Shown: positions 1 to 7,804 of the stretch, one piece after another
How the letters are laid out: each line of letters starts with the position of its first letter
How positions within the stretch are numbered: position 1 is the first letter of the stretch
Assembly (NCBI RefSeq): GCF_000429005.1
Contig: NZ_AUBA01000013.1
Span: 49,082-113,081, forward strand
Direction of reading: 5' to 3'
Length of the DNA stretch: 64,000 nt
From: Novosphingobium acidiphilum DSM 19966
GTDB lineage: Bacteria; Pseudomonadota; Alphaproteobacteria; Sphingomonadales; Sphingomonadaceae
Notes under the pieces: generated by a model
Database searches by the model: none
Seen by the model: only the letters and a program-made list of their open reading frames with translations
Told to the model about the DNA's origin: nothing
Made by a program: the position numbers and the translations under genes

Positions 1-148
1 CGGTGTTCGACGGGTCGCAGCCCAGTTCGGGCAGTGTGCGCTGCACCGCCTTCAAAATGGCATAGTCGCCACAGCCCGGGCACCAGCGCACTTCCTGGTC
101 GGTTTCCCAGTCTTTCAAAGTGGTCTTGATCGGGGTCAGATCGTTCAT
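1..148 (-). CDS. korB: 2-oxoacid:ferredoxin oxidoreductase, beta subunit (N-terminal fragment)
   Basis: Only the first 49 codons lie in the window; the rest runs off the left edge. The visible protein starts MNDLTPIKTTLKDWETDQEV and carries CPGCGDY, the conserved N-terminal motif of the thiamine-diphosphate-binding beta subunit of 2-oxoglutarate/2-oxoacid:ferredoxin oxidoreductases. The ATG lies 11 bases after the korA stop codon, so the two form one transcription unit. The beta subunit carries out the oxidative decarboxylation together with the alpha subunit and passes electrons to ferredoxin. Assignment as KorB rather than another 2-oxoacid oxidoreductase beta subunit relies on the partner and is an inference. 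Confidence 0.88.
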   Translation of the reverse strand, partial: MNDLTPIKTTLKDWETDQEVRWCPGCGDYAILKAVQRTLPELGCDPSNT

Positions 149-159
149 CGTATGATCCT

Positions 160-2049
160 TTACGCCAGCGCTGCGTCGATGGCGGCTTCGATTTCCGCGA
201 TCGTAAAGGGCTGGCCGCTGGTCTTGGTCAGCGGGCGGGCGTCGATCAGGAATTGATCGCGCAGCACCGTCTTGAACTGTCCGGTGTTCATTTCGGGCAC
301 CAGGACCTTTTCGTAACCCCTTAGCAAATCGCCCAGATTTTCCGGCATTGGCCAGATATGGCGGACATGCACGTGGCTGACGTCAAGCCCGCGCTTGCGC
401 GCGCGGCGCACCGCCTGGTGGATCGCACCAAAGGTGCTGCCCCAGCCCACCAGGACCAGTTTTCCACCCGCCTCGCCCAGCGTGACATCCTGCGGCGGGA
501 TGCTTTTGGCGATCCCGTCGATCTTGGCCTTGCGCGCATCGGTCATGATCTGGTGGCTGGCAGGCGCATAGTCGATATTGCCGGTCAGCGGGTTCTTTTC
601 GATCCCGCCGATACGGTGCATCAGACCCGGCGTGCCTGCCTTGATCCAGGGCCGCGCGCCCTTGTCGTTGCGGGCATAGGGCAGAACCTGGCCGTCAGGG
701 CCATTGGGCTGTTCAAGAAATGTCACAGGAAACGGCGTGTAGGTGCTGGGATCAGGCACTTTCCAGGGCTCTGCCGCATTGGCGATATAGCCATCGGTCA
801 GCAGAATGACCGGGGTCATATAGTGCACCGCCACACGCACCGCCTCGATCGCGCAATCGAACGCATCGCCGGGGCTGCGCGCGGCAATCACCGGGATCGG
901 CGCATCGCCGTTGCGGCCATAGACCGCCTGATACAGGTCTGACTGCTCGGTCTTGGTCGGCAGGCCGGTCGAAGGCCCGCCGCGCTGCGAATTGACGATC
1001 ACCAACGGCAATTCGGTCATGACCGCCAGGCCCATCGCCTCGGTCTTGAGCGCAATGCCCGGGCCCGAGGACGAGGTGACACCCAGATGCCCGGCATAGG
1101 CCGCGCCGATCGCCGAACAGATCGCGGCGATTTCATCTTCGGCCTGAAACGTGGTTACGCCGAATTCCTTCAGCTTGACCAGATTGTGCAGGATCGAGCT
1201 GGCAGGGGTGATCGGGTATCCGCCGAAAAACATCGGCAATTCGGCCAATTGCGCGCCCGCGACCAGACCATAGCTGATCGATTCCGCGCCGGTAACCGTG
1301 CGATAAAGCCCGGGTTCGCTGGCCACGGCGGGAATATGCGTCTGCCGCAAGGGCCCGGCCAGTTCCGCGGTTTCGCCATAGGCATGGCCCGCGTTCAGCG
1401 CCGCGATGTTGGCATCGGCCAGCACGTGGTTCTTGATGAACTTGCCGCGCAACCATTCGATCAGCGGCGCGCGATCACGGTCGAACATCCACAGCGCCAG
1501 CCCCAGCGTCCACATGTTCTTGCAGCGCAGGGCTTCCTTGTTGCCAAGCCCGAAAGGCTTGACCGCCTGCAGGGTCAGCGCGGAAATATCGAACGACAGC
1601 AATTGCCAGCGTTCAAGGCTGCCATCCTCCAGCGGATTGGCGTCGTATTTGGCCTTTTCCAGGTTGCGCTTGTTGAACTCGCCGCTGTCGGCAATGATCA
1701 GCCCGCCCACCTTGAGCGCGTCAAGGTTCACCTTCAACGCCGCCGGGTTCATCGCAATCAGCACGTCGGGCTGATCGCCGGCGGTTTCGATCTCGGTCGA
1801 ACCAAAGTTGATCTGAAACGCCGATACGCCGAACAACGTGCCCTGCGGCGCGCGTATTTCAGCAGGAAAATCGGGGAACGTGGACAGGTCGTTGCCCGCC
1901 AGCGCGGTCGACAGCGTGAACTGTCCACCGGTCAACTGCATGCCGTCGCCCGAATCGCCAGCGAAACGAACCACCACCGCTTCGGGTGCTGCCGGGGCGT
2001 CGTGCCCACCGGTCAATCCCTGTGGTCCGTCGATTGTTGCTGTAGCCAT
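160..2049 (-). CDS. korA: 2-oxoacid:ferredoxin oxidoreductase, fused gamma-alpha subunit
   Basis: The 629-residue product has the gamma domain (about residues 24-210, opening with RFAGDSGDGMQ) fused to the alpha pyrimidine-binding domain (from about residue 255, with GGYPITPASS). This is the two-subunit KorAB architecture, which converts a 2-oxoacid (typically 2-oxoglutarate) plus CoA to acyl-CoA, CO2 and reduced ferredoxin. An open frame extends upstream to 2181, but GAGGGA just before 2052 points to the ATG at 2049 or 2052; the upstream extension is Arg-rich and unlike the family. korB follows after 11 bases. Family identity is secure; the exact 2-oxoacid is inferred. Confidence 0.93.
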   Translation of the reverse strand: MATATIDGPQGLTGGHDAPAAPEAVVVRFAGDSGDGMQLTGGQFTLSTALAGNDLSTFPDFPAEIRAPQGTLFGVSAFQINFGSTEIETAGDQPDVLIAMNPAALKVNLDALKVGGLIIADSGEFNKRNLEKAKYDANPLEDGSLERWQLLSFDISALTLQAVKPFGLGNKEALRCKNMWTLGLALWMFDRDRAPLIEWLRGKFIKNHVLADANIAALNAGHAYGETAELAGPLRQTHIPAVASEPGLYRTVTGAESISYGLVAGAQLAELPMFFGGYPITPASSILHNLVKLKEFGVTTFQAEDEIAAICSAIGAAYAGHLGVTSSSGPGIALKTEAMGLAVMTELPLVIVNSQRGGPSTGLPTKTEQSDLYQAVYGRNGDAPIPVIAARSPGDAFDCAIEAVRVAVHYMTPVILLTDGYIANAAEPWKVPDPSTYTPFPVTFLEQPNGPDGQVLPYARNDKGARPWIKAGTPGLMHRIGGIEKNPLTGNIDYAPASHQIMTDARKAKIDGIAKSIPPQDVTLGEAGGKLVLVGWGSTFGAIHQAVRRARKRGLDVSHVHVRHIWPMPENLGDLLRGYEKVLVPEMNTGQFKTVLRDQFLIDARPLTKTSGQPFTIAEIEAAIDAALA

Positions 2050-2375
2050 CATATCCCTCGTATCGCGCGCCCGATGCACAATCGGCGCGCCTGGTTCGTC
2101 ACATCTGCCTGGCGCAAGTCCGAGCAGCCGCCTAACCCCGCCGGCGGCCAAGCGCAAAAAAGAAATTCTGGGGCCTGTCATACCTGCAAAGCTGGGCCCA
2201 TGCCGGTATTGGACCGTCCTTGTCCGAAAAAATCAGGCGTTCCCTTGATCTTGGTCATTGGCCCTAGTCAAGTTGCAAAAGCGCACTTACCCCTATTCCC
2301 GACCGCAGCGGCAGGCGCATCAGCGCCCGCCGGCAAACACGGCAAACCGATTGCATGAGAGGATGCACGATCATC
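2050..2375. other. Divergent intergenic region between korA and the esterase gene
   Basis: These 326 bases hold no convincing gene and must carry the promoters of korAB (leftward) and of the esterase-rppH pair (rightward). On the minus strand TTGACT (complement of 2266-2271) resembles a -35 hexamer for korA, but no good -10 box follows at normal spacing. On the plus strand GAGAGGA (about 2357-2363) is the ribosome site of the esterase. Confidence 0.4.
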
Positions 2376-3332
2376 ATGGCCGATACCGCACCCCACAGCC
2401 CATACGTCCGCCCCGATGTCGCGGCGTTTCTGGCGTTCATGAACAGCGCCGGGGCGCCCCCGATGAGCGCACTGACCCCCGAACTGGCACGCCAGACCTA
2501 TCTCGCAATGGGCAGCGTGGGCGAAGCCGATCCCCTGCCATTGGCGGTGATCCGCGATCTGAGCGTACCCGGGCCCGCGGGGCCGATCGCGGTGCGGCTG
2601 TATGATCAGCGCGAAACGCGTGACGCCGGGCCCGCAGTGGTGTTCTTTCACGGCGGCGGCTTCGTCATCGGCGATCTGGACACGCACCATGCCTTTTGCA
2701 CCGAAATCGCCGCCGGGCTGGATCTGCCGGTGATCGCGGTCGATTACCGCCTGGCCCCGGAACACCCGTTTCCGGCCGCGCCCGATGATTGCGAAGCCGC
2801 CGCGCGCTGGGTCGCCACCAGTCCCGCAGAGCTGGGCCGTACGGTAACCGGGCTGATTTTTACCGGTGATTCGGCCGGCGGCAATCTGGCGATCGTGACC
2901 ACGCAGGCGCTGGTTGCCCGCCCTGCCGCCGTGCCGGTGATCGCGCAGGCACCGCTCTATCCGCTGTCGGACGACAAGCCCGATCATGCATCGTTCGCGC
3001 AGTTTGCTGACGGCTACCTGTTGACCGCCGATACCATGGCATGGTTTGCCGATGGCTATTGTGCCACACCCGGCGACCCGCGTGCCTATCCGCTTTACAA
3101 TGATCATGCACAGACCCCGCCGACCGTGCTAGTGACCGCCGGGCTTGATCCGATCCGCGACAGCGGGCGGGTCTACGGCGCGGAACTGATCCGTGCCGGC
3201 GTGCCGGTCACCTTTATCGAGGTGCCTGGAATCATTCATGGTTTCGTTCAACTGCGCAAGGCGATCCCTAGCGCACAGGGTGATATCAAGCGCATTTTTG
3301 CCGCGATCCGACAGCAACTGGAACACATCTAG
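2376..3332 (+). CDS. Alpha/beta hydrolase of the hormone-sensitive lipase family (esterase)
   Basis: A 318-residue cytoplasmic alpha/beta hydrolase. The oxyanion-hole motif HGGGF is at about residues 92-96 and the nucleophile elbow GDSAGG at 164-169 (catalytic Ser 166), with Asp in DPIRD and His in IIHGFV near the C-terminus completing the triad. This is the bacterial family IV (HSL-like) esterase signature, acting on short-chain carboxylic esters; the natural substrate cannot be read from the sequence. Start chosen at 2376 because GAGAGGA lies upstream; an earlier in-frame ATG at 2355 has no ribosome site. The stop codon directly abuts the rppH start, so the two are translated from one message. 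Confidence 0.9.
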   Translation: MADTAPHSPYVRPDVAAFLAFMNSAGAPPMSALTPELARQTYLAMGSVGEADPLPLAVIRDLSVPGPAGPIAVRLYDQRETRDAGPAVVFFHGGGFVIGDLDTHHAFCTEIAAGLDLPVIAVDYRLAPEHPFPAAPDDCEAAARWVATSPAELGRTVTGLIFTGDSAGGNLAIVTTQALVARPAAVPVIAQAPLYPLSDDKPDHASFAQFADGYLLTADTMAWFADGYCATPGDPRAYPLYNDHAQTPPTVLVTAGLDPIRDSGRVYGAELIRAGVPVTFIEVPGIIHGFVQLRKAIPSAQGDIKRIFAAIRQQLEHI

Positions 3333-3851
3333 ATGACCGAACAATTTGCCGGGCTTCCCTACCGCCCCTGCGTGGGCGTGATGCTGGTCAATTCTGCGGG
3401 CCGCGTGTTTGTCGGTCAGCGCATCGACACACGCGAACGCGCCGCCCGTGGCGAGGCCGCGACAGGCGAAGGCGATGCCTGGCAAATGCCGCAGGGCGGG
3501 ATCGACGAAGGCGAAGACTTGCGCACGGCTGCACTGCGCGAACTGCACGAGGAAACCGGGGTGACCGCCGAATGGGTCCAGATCCTGGCCGAATCGGAAC
3601 AAGAGTATTTCTACGATCTGCCCCCCGAACTGATCGGCCGGCTGTGGAAAGGGCGCTATCGCGGCCAGCGCCAGAAATGGCTGCTGATGCGCTTTACCGG
3701 CGAGGACAGCCAGGTTGATCTCAATGCCCACGATCCGGCCGAATTTGCCGAATGGAAATGGGTCGATCCCGAAATGCTGCCCGACCTGATCGTGCCGTTC
3801 AAAAAACGGGTCTATCGCCAGGTGCTGGAGGAATTCCGCCCGCTGTTGTAA
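3333..3851 (+). CDS. rppH: RNA pyrophosphohydrolase (Nudix)
   Basis: The 172-residue protein contains a complete Nudix box at residues 55-77 (GG-x5-E-x7-REL-x-EETGV, here GGIDEGEDLRTAALRELHEE followed by TGV), preceded by the WQMPQGG context typical of RppH/NudH. RppH removes pyrophosphate from the 5' end of triphosphorylated mRNA and so starts RNase E-dependent decay; related family members hydrolyse diadenosine polyphosphates. The ATG follows the esterase TAG without a gap. Two bases separate its stop from the convergent gene ending at 3854. Confidence 0.92.
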   Translation: MTEQFAGLPYRPCVGVMLVNSAGRVFVGQRIDTRERAARGEAATGEGDAWQMPQGGIDEGEDLRTAALRELHEETGVTAEWVQILAESEQEYFYDLPPELIGRLWKGRYRGQRQKWLLMRFTGEDSQVDLNAHDPAEFAEWKWVDPEMLPDLIVPFKKRVYRQVLEEFRPLL

Positions 3852-3853
3852 GG

Positions 3854-4405
3854 TCAGACCAGCAGCGACAGGATGTTCTGCTGGCTTTGGCTATAGGCCC
3901 CGGCCAACGCGGCCATGATCGCCTGTTGCCGGGTGCCGGCCTGCGACGGCGGCGTCGACCCGGTGCCTGGAACAGCACTGTCCGGGTTGGCAAGGTCAGC
4001 CAGCAGCGTGCTGCCGATGGAATCGGTCGCTTGCCCGTTCAGGTCGCTCAACAAGCTGCTGGCGGCACTGCCGGCCTGGTCCGACATGCCGGCGATCAGG
4101 CTGCCTGCGCTGCTGGCGCTGCTGCTGCCCAGTATGGTGGCAAGCAGCCCGGTGTTCGCCGTGGTGCCGCTGTTGGCCAGGCTGAGCAAAGTCGACAGCG
4201 TACTGGTGCCACCCGTGCCGGTTCCCAAAAGCGCCGCCATTGACGCGCTGGTGCTGCTGTCTTCGATCAGGCTGGTCAGGGTGCTGGCCACGGGCGCAGC
4301 CGACGTCGTTGTCGTGCCGGCGGCCGCCGCAGGCGCAGGATTTTGCGCTTCGTAATAGCGGGTCAATGCTGACACTGCGCTGGTTGCGCTGGAAATCGTG
4401 GTCAT
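3854..4405 (-). CDS. Ser/Ala/Thr-rich protein of unknown function
   Basis: I do not recognise this 183-residue protein. It is strongly biased to Ser, Ala, Thr, Gly and Leu, with long low-complexity stretches such as GTTTTSAAPVAST and ILGSSSASSAGSLIAG, a short conserved-looking N-terminus (MTTISSATSAVSALTRYYEA) and a C-terminus ending YSQSQQNILSLLV. No signal peptide or membrane helix is evident. The composition recalls secreted or cell-surface linker proteins, but that is inference. The ATG at 4405 is preferred to 4444 because the added 13 residues look like translated leader; no strong ribosome site is seen. It is the last gene of a leftward run with the TPR gene upstream. Confidence 0.6.
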   Translation of the reverse strand: MTTISSATSAVSALTRYYEAQNPAPAAAAGTTTTSAAPVASTLTSLIEDSSTSASMAALLGTGTGGTSTLSTLLSLANSGTTANTGLLATILGSSSASSAGSLIAGMSDQAGSAASSLLSDLNGQATDSIGSTLLADLANPDSAVPGTGSTPPSQAGTRQQAIMAALAGAYSQSQQNILSLLV

Positions 4406-4492
4406 GCGCCATGGTCCGCGCCCGCGATCGGGCAATCCGGCCATGGCACGCCATCGCTATCCGCCGCGCCAACAGCGTATAAGCACCAATAC

Positions 4493-4999
4493 CTAGTTCG
4501 TCTGGGTGACCGGCTGCGGTTTTACCGCCTCGGCTGCGACGACCTTTGGCGCCGGCCCGCGCGTGATCGCATCGGACAGCGCGCGTGCCTCGGGGCAGGT
4601 CTTGCCGCACAGCCCTTCCAGACGGGCCAGATCGTCGCGCGCCTTGGCCAGCGCGCCCTTTTCGGCCATCGCGCCGCCCTCACCGCTCAACGCCGCCAGA
4701 TCGTTGGCATCGCGGTCGAGCGCCACCCGGTAATAGTGGATCGCCTTGCCCGGCATACCCGCCCTGCGCGCCGCATCGCCCAGCGCGACCAGCGTGCCGG
4801 GATAGCCCGGATCGACCGCCAGCGCGGATTCGAACGCATCGGTCGCGGCATCGACATCGCCATGCGCCAGGGCGCTGCGCCCCGAACTCAGCAGTTCACC
4901 CGCACGCGGATCAACCGGCCCGGTCGAACGCGCCTGACCCATGCTGCCGCTGACTGCCAGCGCAAGCGACAACGCAAGGGCCACGGGGAAATACCGCAT
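4493..4999 (-). CDS. Exported TPR-repeat protein
   Basis: A 168-residue protein with a signal peptide (MRYFPVALALSLALAVSGSMGQA) followed by tetratricopeptide-type repeats around residues 35-130 (for example AHGDVDAATDAFESALAVDP and AGMPGKAIHYYRVALDRDA). It is expected in the periplasm as a small scaffold or partner protein; the partner is unknown. The start at 4999 is decided by AAGGAG six bases upstream; longer in-frame starts (5014 and 5182) lack a ribosome site and would overlap rsmB. It lies 65 bases after rsmB, probably in the guaB-rsmB transcript. Confidence 0.8.
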   Translation of the reverse strand: MRYFPVALALSLALAVSGSMGQARSTGPVDPRAGELLSSGRSALAHGDVDAATDAFESALAVDPGYPGTLVALGDAARRAGMPGKAIHYYRVALDRDANDLAALSGEGGAMAEKGALAKARDDLARLEGLCGKTCPEARALSDAITRGPAPKVVAAEAVKPQPVTQTN

Positions 5000-5064
5000 C
5001 AGCAACTCCTTCATCGGGGTATCAGACTGTCGGGCGCGACCGGACTGCATGGATCGATCGATTA

Positions 5065-6246
5065 TCATGACCGCACCAGGTTTGCGAAGAAAAACCCGTC
5101 GGTGCCATCGTGCCCGGGGGTAAGCCGCCAACCGGCACCCCGCGCGCGCCCGATTGGCGCCGCGGCGTCGACCGCTTTCCAACCGGGATGGGTATTGAGA
5201 AAAGCCGCCGCGCCGTCCGCCCCTTCGGCATCGAGCAACGAACAGGTGATAAACGTGATCCGTCCACCAGGGCGCACCAGATCCGCCGCAAGATCAAGCA
5301 CATGCGCCTGCAATTTGGCATAACGCATGATGATTTCGGGGCTCAGCCGCCAGCGCGCTTCGGGATTGCGACGCCAGGTTCCGGTGCCCGAGCACGGCGC
5401 ATCGACCAGAACGGCGTCCACCGTGCCCACAAGATCGGCAATCGCATCGCGCTCACGGCCACCATCCAGCAGCCGGCATTCGACCGCAGCGCCGGCCCGG
5501 CCTGCCCGTTCGGGCAGGCGCGCCAGACGCGCGCGATCGATGTCGCAGGCAATCAGCCGCCCTTGCCCCGCCATCATCGCTGCCAGCGCCAACGTCTTGC
5601 CCCCGCCGCCCGCACACAGGTCAACGACGGTTTCACCCGATTGTGCGTTCAACGCGGCGCACGCCACCTGGCTGCCGGCATCCTGCACTTCGAACAGGCC
5701 CTGGGCAAAGGCTGGCCACGCCTCGACCGCGGTCCCGGTTGGCAGCCGCAGCGCATCGGGCGCGGGGCCGTGGTCGGATGGCACCGGCAATTGCAATGCC
5801 AGCGCGTCGCGCGTGGTCCGCAGCCGGTTGACCCGGATGTCGAGCGGTGCACGCGCCAGCAGCGCTGCCTGTTCCGCCTCGTCCAGGCCGCTCAGCGCCA
5901 GCGCGCTGATCAGCCAGTGCGGCGCAACACCGCTGGCGGCAGGCACCTCATCGGCGCGGATCGGCGCAGGGCCGTAGCGCGAACCATCGAACAATGCGGC
6001 CAATGCCGGGTCATCGGTTGCCAGGCGCAACAGCGCAGCGCGGCCATCGGGTGGAATATCGCCGCAGGCCCGGATCGCGTCCCACACCCGATCACGGATC
6101 GCGCGGCGGTCCGACGATCCGATAAACCGGCGCGTGCGGAACCAGTCCGCAGCAATCCGGTCGGCCGAGGCGCCCTGCCCGCGCGCGGCAGCAATGACCG
6201 CATCGAGCAGATCGATCGCCGCCTGAACACGTGCTGCCGGGTTCAC
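5065..6246 (-). CDS. rsmB: 16S rRNA (cytosine967-C5)-methyltransferase
   Basis: The 393-residue protein has an N-terminal NusB-like RNA-binding domain (about 1-140) and a C-terminal SAM-dependent methyltransferase domain: SAM site VDLCAGGGGKTLALA, motif IV VDAPCSGTGTWRRNPE and motif VI ITCSLLDAEG. The two cysteines (PCSGTG and TCSLL) are the catalytic and release cysteines of RNA m5C methyltransferases. RsmB/Sun modifies C967 of 16S rRNA. The start codon is GTG; the gene follows guaB after 9 bases. Other RsmB-like m5C methyltransferases exist, so the exact target base is inferred from the NusB domain. Confidence 0.9.
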   Translation of the reverse strand: MNPAARVQAAIDLLDAVIAAARGQGASADRIAADWFRTRRFIGSSDRRAIRDRVWDAIRACGDIPPDGRAALLRLATDDPALAALFDGSRYGPAPIRADEVPAASGVAPHWLISALALSGLDEAEQAALLARAPLDIRVNRLRTTRDALALQLPVPSDHGPAPDALRLPTGTAVEAWPAFAQGLFEVQDAGSQVACAALNAQSGETVVDLCAGGGGKTLALAAMMAGQGRLIACDIDRARLARLPERAGRAGAAVECRLLDGGRERDAIADLVGTVDAVLVDAPCSGTGTWRRNPEARWRLSPEIIMRYAKLQAHVLDLAADLVRPGGRITFITCSLLDAEGADGAAAFLNTHPGWKAVDAAAPIGRARGAGWRLTPGHDGTDGFFFANLVRS

Positions 6247-6255
6247 GTCACGCGT

Positions 6256-7725
6256 TCAGCGGGTGGGATAGTTCGGCGCTTCGCGCGTGATCGCCACGTC
6301 GTGCACATGGCTTTCCTGAAGGCCCGCATTGGTAATCCGCACAAACCGCGCCCGCGCCTTGAGATCGGCGATCGTGGCGCTGCCGGTATAGCCCATCGCC
6401 GCCTTGATGCCGCCGACCAGCTGATGAATCACATCCTTGGCCGGGCCCTTGTACGGCACCTGACCCTCGATGCCTTCGGGCACCAGCTTCATCTGGTCCT
6501 TGATATCGTGCTGGAAATAGCGATCGGCCGAACCCCGCGCCATCGCCCCGACCGAGCCCATCCCGCGATAGGATTTGTAGGCGCGGCCCTGATAAAGGAA
6601 CGTTTCGCCCGGTGCTTCTTCGGTGCCTGCCAAGAGCGATCCGATCATGATCGTGCTTGCGCCTGCAGCCAGTGCCTTGGCCGCATCGCCCGAGGTGCGC
6701 AAGCCGCCGTCGGCAATCACCGGCACGTTCGACCGCGCGGCCTCTTCAGCGCATTCCATCACCGCGGTCAGCTGCGGCACGCCCACGCCCGCGACAATTC
6801 GCGTGGTGCAGATCGAGCCCGGCCCGATCCCCACCTTGATCGCATCGGCCCCGGCATCGATCAGCGCGCGGGTGGCCTCGGCCGTGGCGACATTGCCCGC
6901 GATCACCTGGACATCGTTCGACAGCGCCTTGGCGAGCGCGACGGCGCGCGCCACATCGGCGTTGTGGCCATGCGCGGTGTCGATCACGATCACGTCGCAT
7001 TCGGCCTCGATCAGTGCGCGGGTGCGTTCCAGCCCCTTTTCGCCCACCGTGGTCGCCGCAGCAACACGCAGGCGACCCGCGGCATCCTTGGTCGCGCTGG
7101 GATAGTTCACCGCCTTTTCGATGTCCTTGACCGTGATCAGGCCAATGCAGTGATACGCCGCATCGACCACCAGCAGCTTTTCGATACGGCGCTGGTGCAA
7201 CAGGCGGCGCGCTTCATCGCCGGTGGTGCCCAGCGGCACCGTGGCAAGGTTTTCATGCGTCATCAGTTCGCGCACCGGCTGTGCCGGATTGTCGGCAAAC
7301 CGCACATCGCGGTTGGTCAGGATGCCGACCAGGCGGCCGGTTGCCTCGACCACGGGGATGCCGCTGATCTTGTGATGCCGCATCAGGCTTTGCGCTTCAC
7401 CCAGCGTCGCATCGGGCGAAATCGTGATCGGATTGACCACCATGCCGCTTTCAAACCGCTTGACCGCGCGCACTGCGGCGCACTGTTCTTCAACGGTCAG
7501 ATTGCGATGCAGCACGCCGATCCCGCCCAGCTGTGCCATGACGATGGCCATGTCGGCCTCGGTCACGGTGTCCATTGCCGATGACAGCACGGGGATGTTC
7601 AACGGGATGCCGCGGGTCAGGCGGGTGCGCGTATCGGCCTGGCTGGGCAGCAGATCGGACGCGCCCGGACGCAACAGCACGTCATCGTATGTCAGGCCAA
7701 GGGGGATATCGATCACGGCTGCCAC
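6256..7725 (-). CDS. guaB: Inosine-5'-monophosphate dehydrogenase
   Basis: The 489-residue enzyme oxidises IMP to XMP with NAD+, the committed step of GMP synthesis. The TIM barrel starts with LTYDDVLLRPG, is interrupted by a pair of CBS domains at about residues 95-205, and resumes with the active-site loop GIGPGSICTTR (catalytic Cys 306) and the flap motif GMGSVGAM. Length is normal. The start codon is GTG with a weak purine-rich site (GGGAAAG) upstream. It heads a leftward unit with rsmB 9 bases downstream. Confidence 0.97.
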   Translation of the reverse strand: MAAVIDIPLGLTYDDVLLRPGASDLLPSQADTRTRLTRGIPLNIPVLSSAMDTVTEADMAIVMAQLGGIGVLHRNLTVEEQCAAVRAVKRFESGMVVNPITISPDATLGEAQSLMRHHKISGIPVVEATGRLVGILTNRDVRFADNPAQPVRELMTHENLATVPLGTTGDEARRLLHQRRIEKLLVVDAAYHCIGLITVKDIEKAVNYPSATKDAAGRLRVAAATTVGEKGLERTRALIEAECDVIVIDTAHGHNADVARAVALAKALSNDVQVIAGNVATAEATRALIDAGADAIKVGIGPGSICTTRIVAGVGVPQLTAVMECAEEAARSNVPVIADGGLRTSGDAAKALAAGASTIMIGSLLAGTEEAPGETFLYQGRAYKSYRGMGSVGAMARGSADRYFQHDIKDQMKLVPEGIEGQVPYKGPAKDVIHQLVGGIKAAMGYTGSATIADLKARARFVRITNAGLQESHVHDVAITREAPNYPTR

Positions 7726-7804
7726 TTTCTTTCCCGCGGGGATTCGTGGCGGCCCATGTAATCAAGCCTGCCCAGTTAGGCTAGGCGTCTTTTCACCCAA
7801 ATGT

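Noticed and set aside
5110..7584. 824-codon open frame opposite rsmB and guaB
   Set aside because: Spans two confident genes and the gap between them in antisense; no motif.
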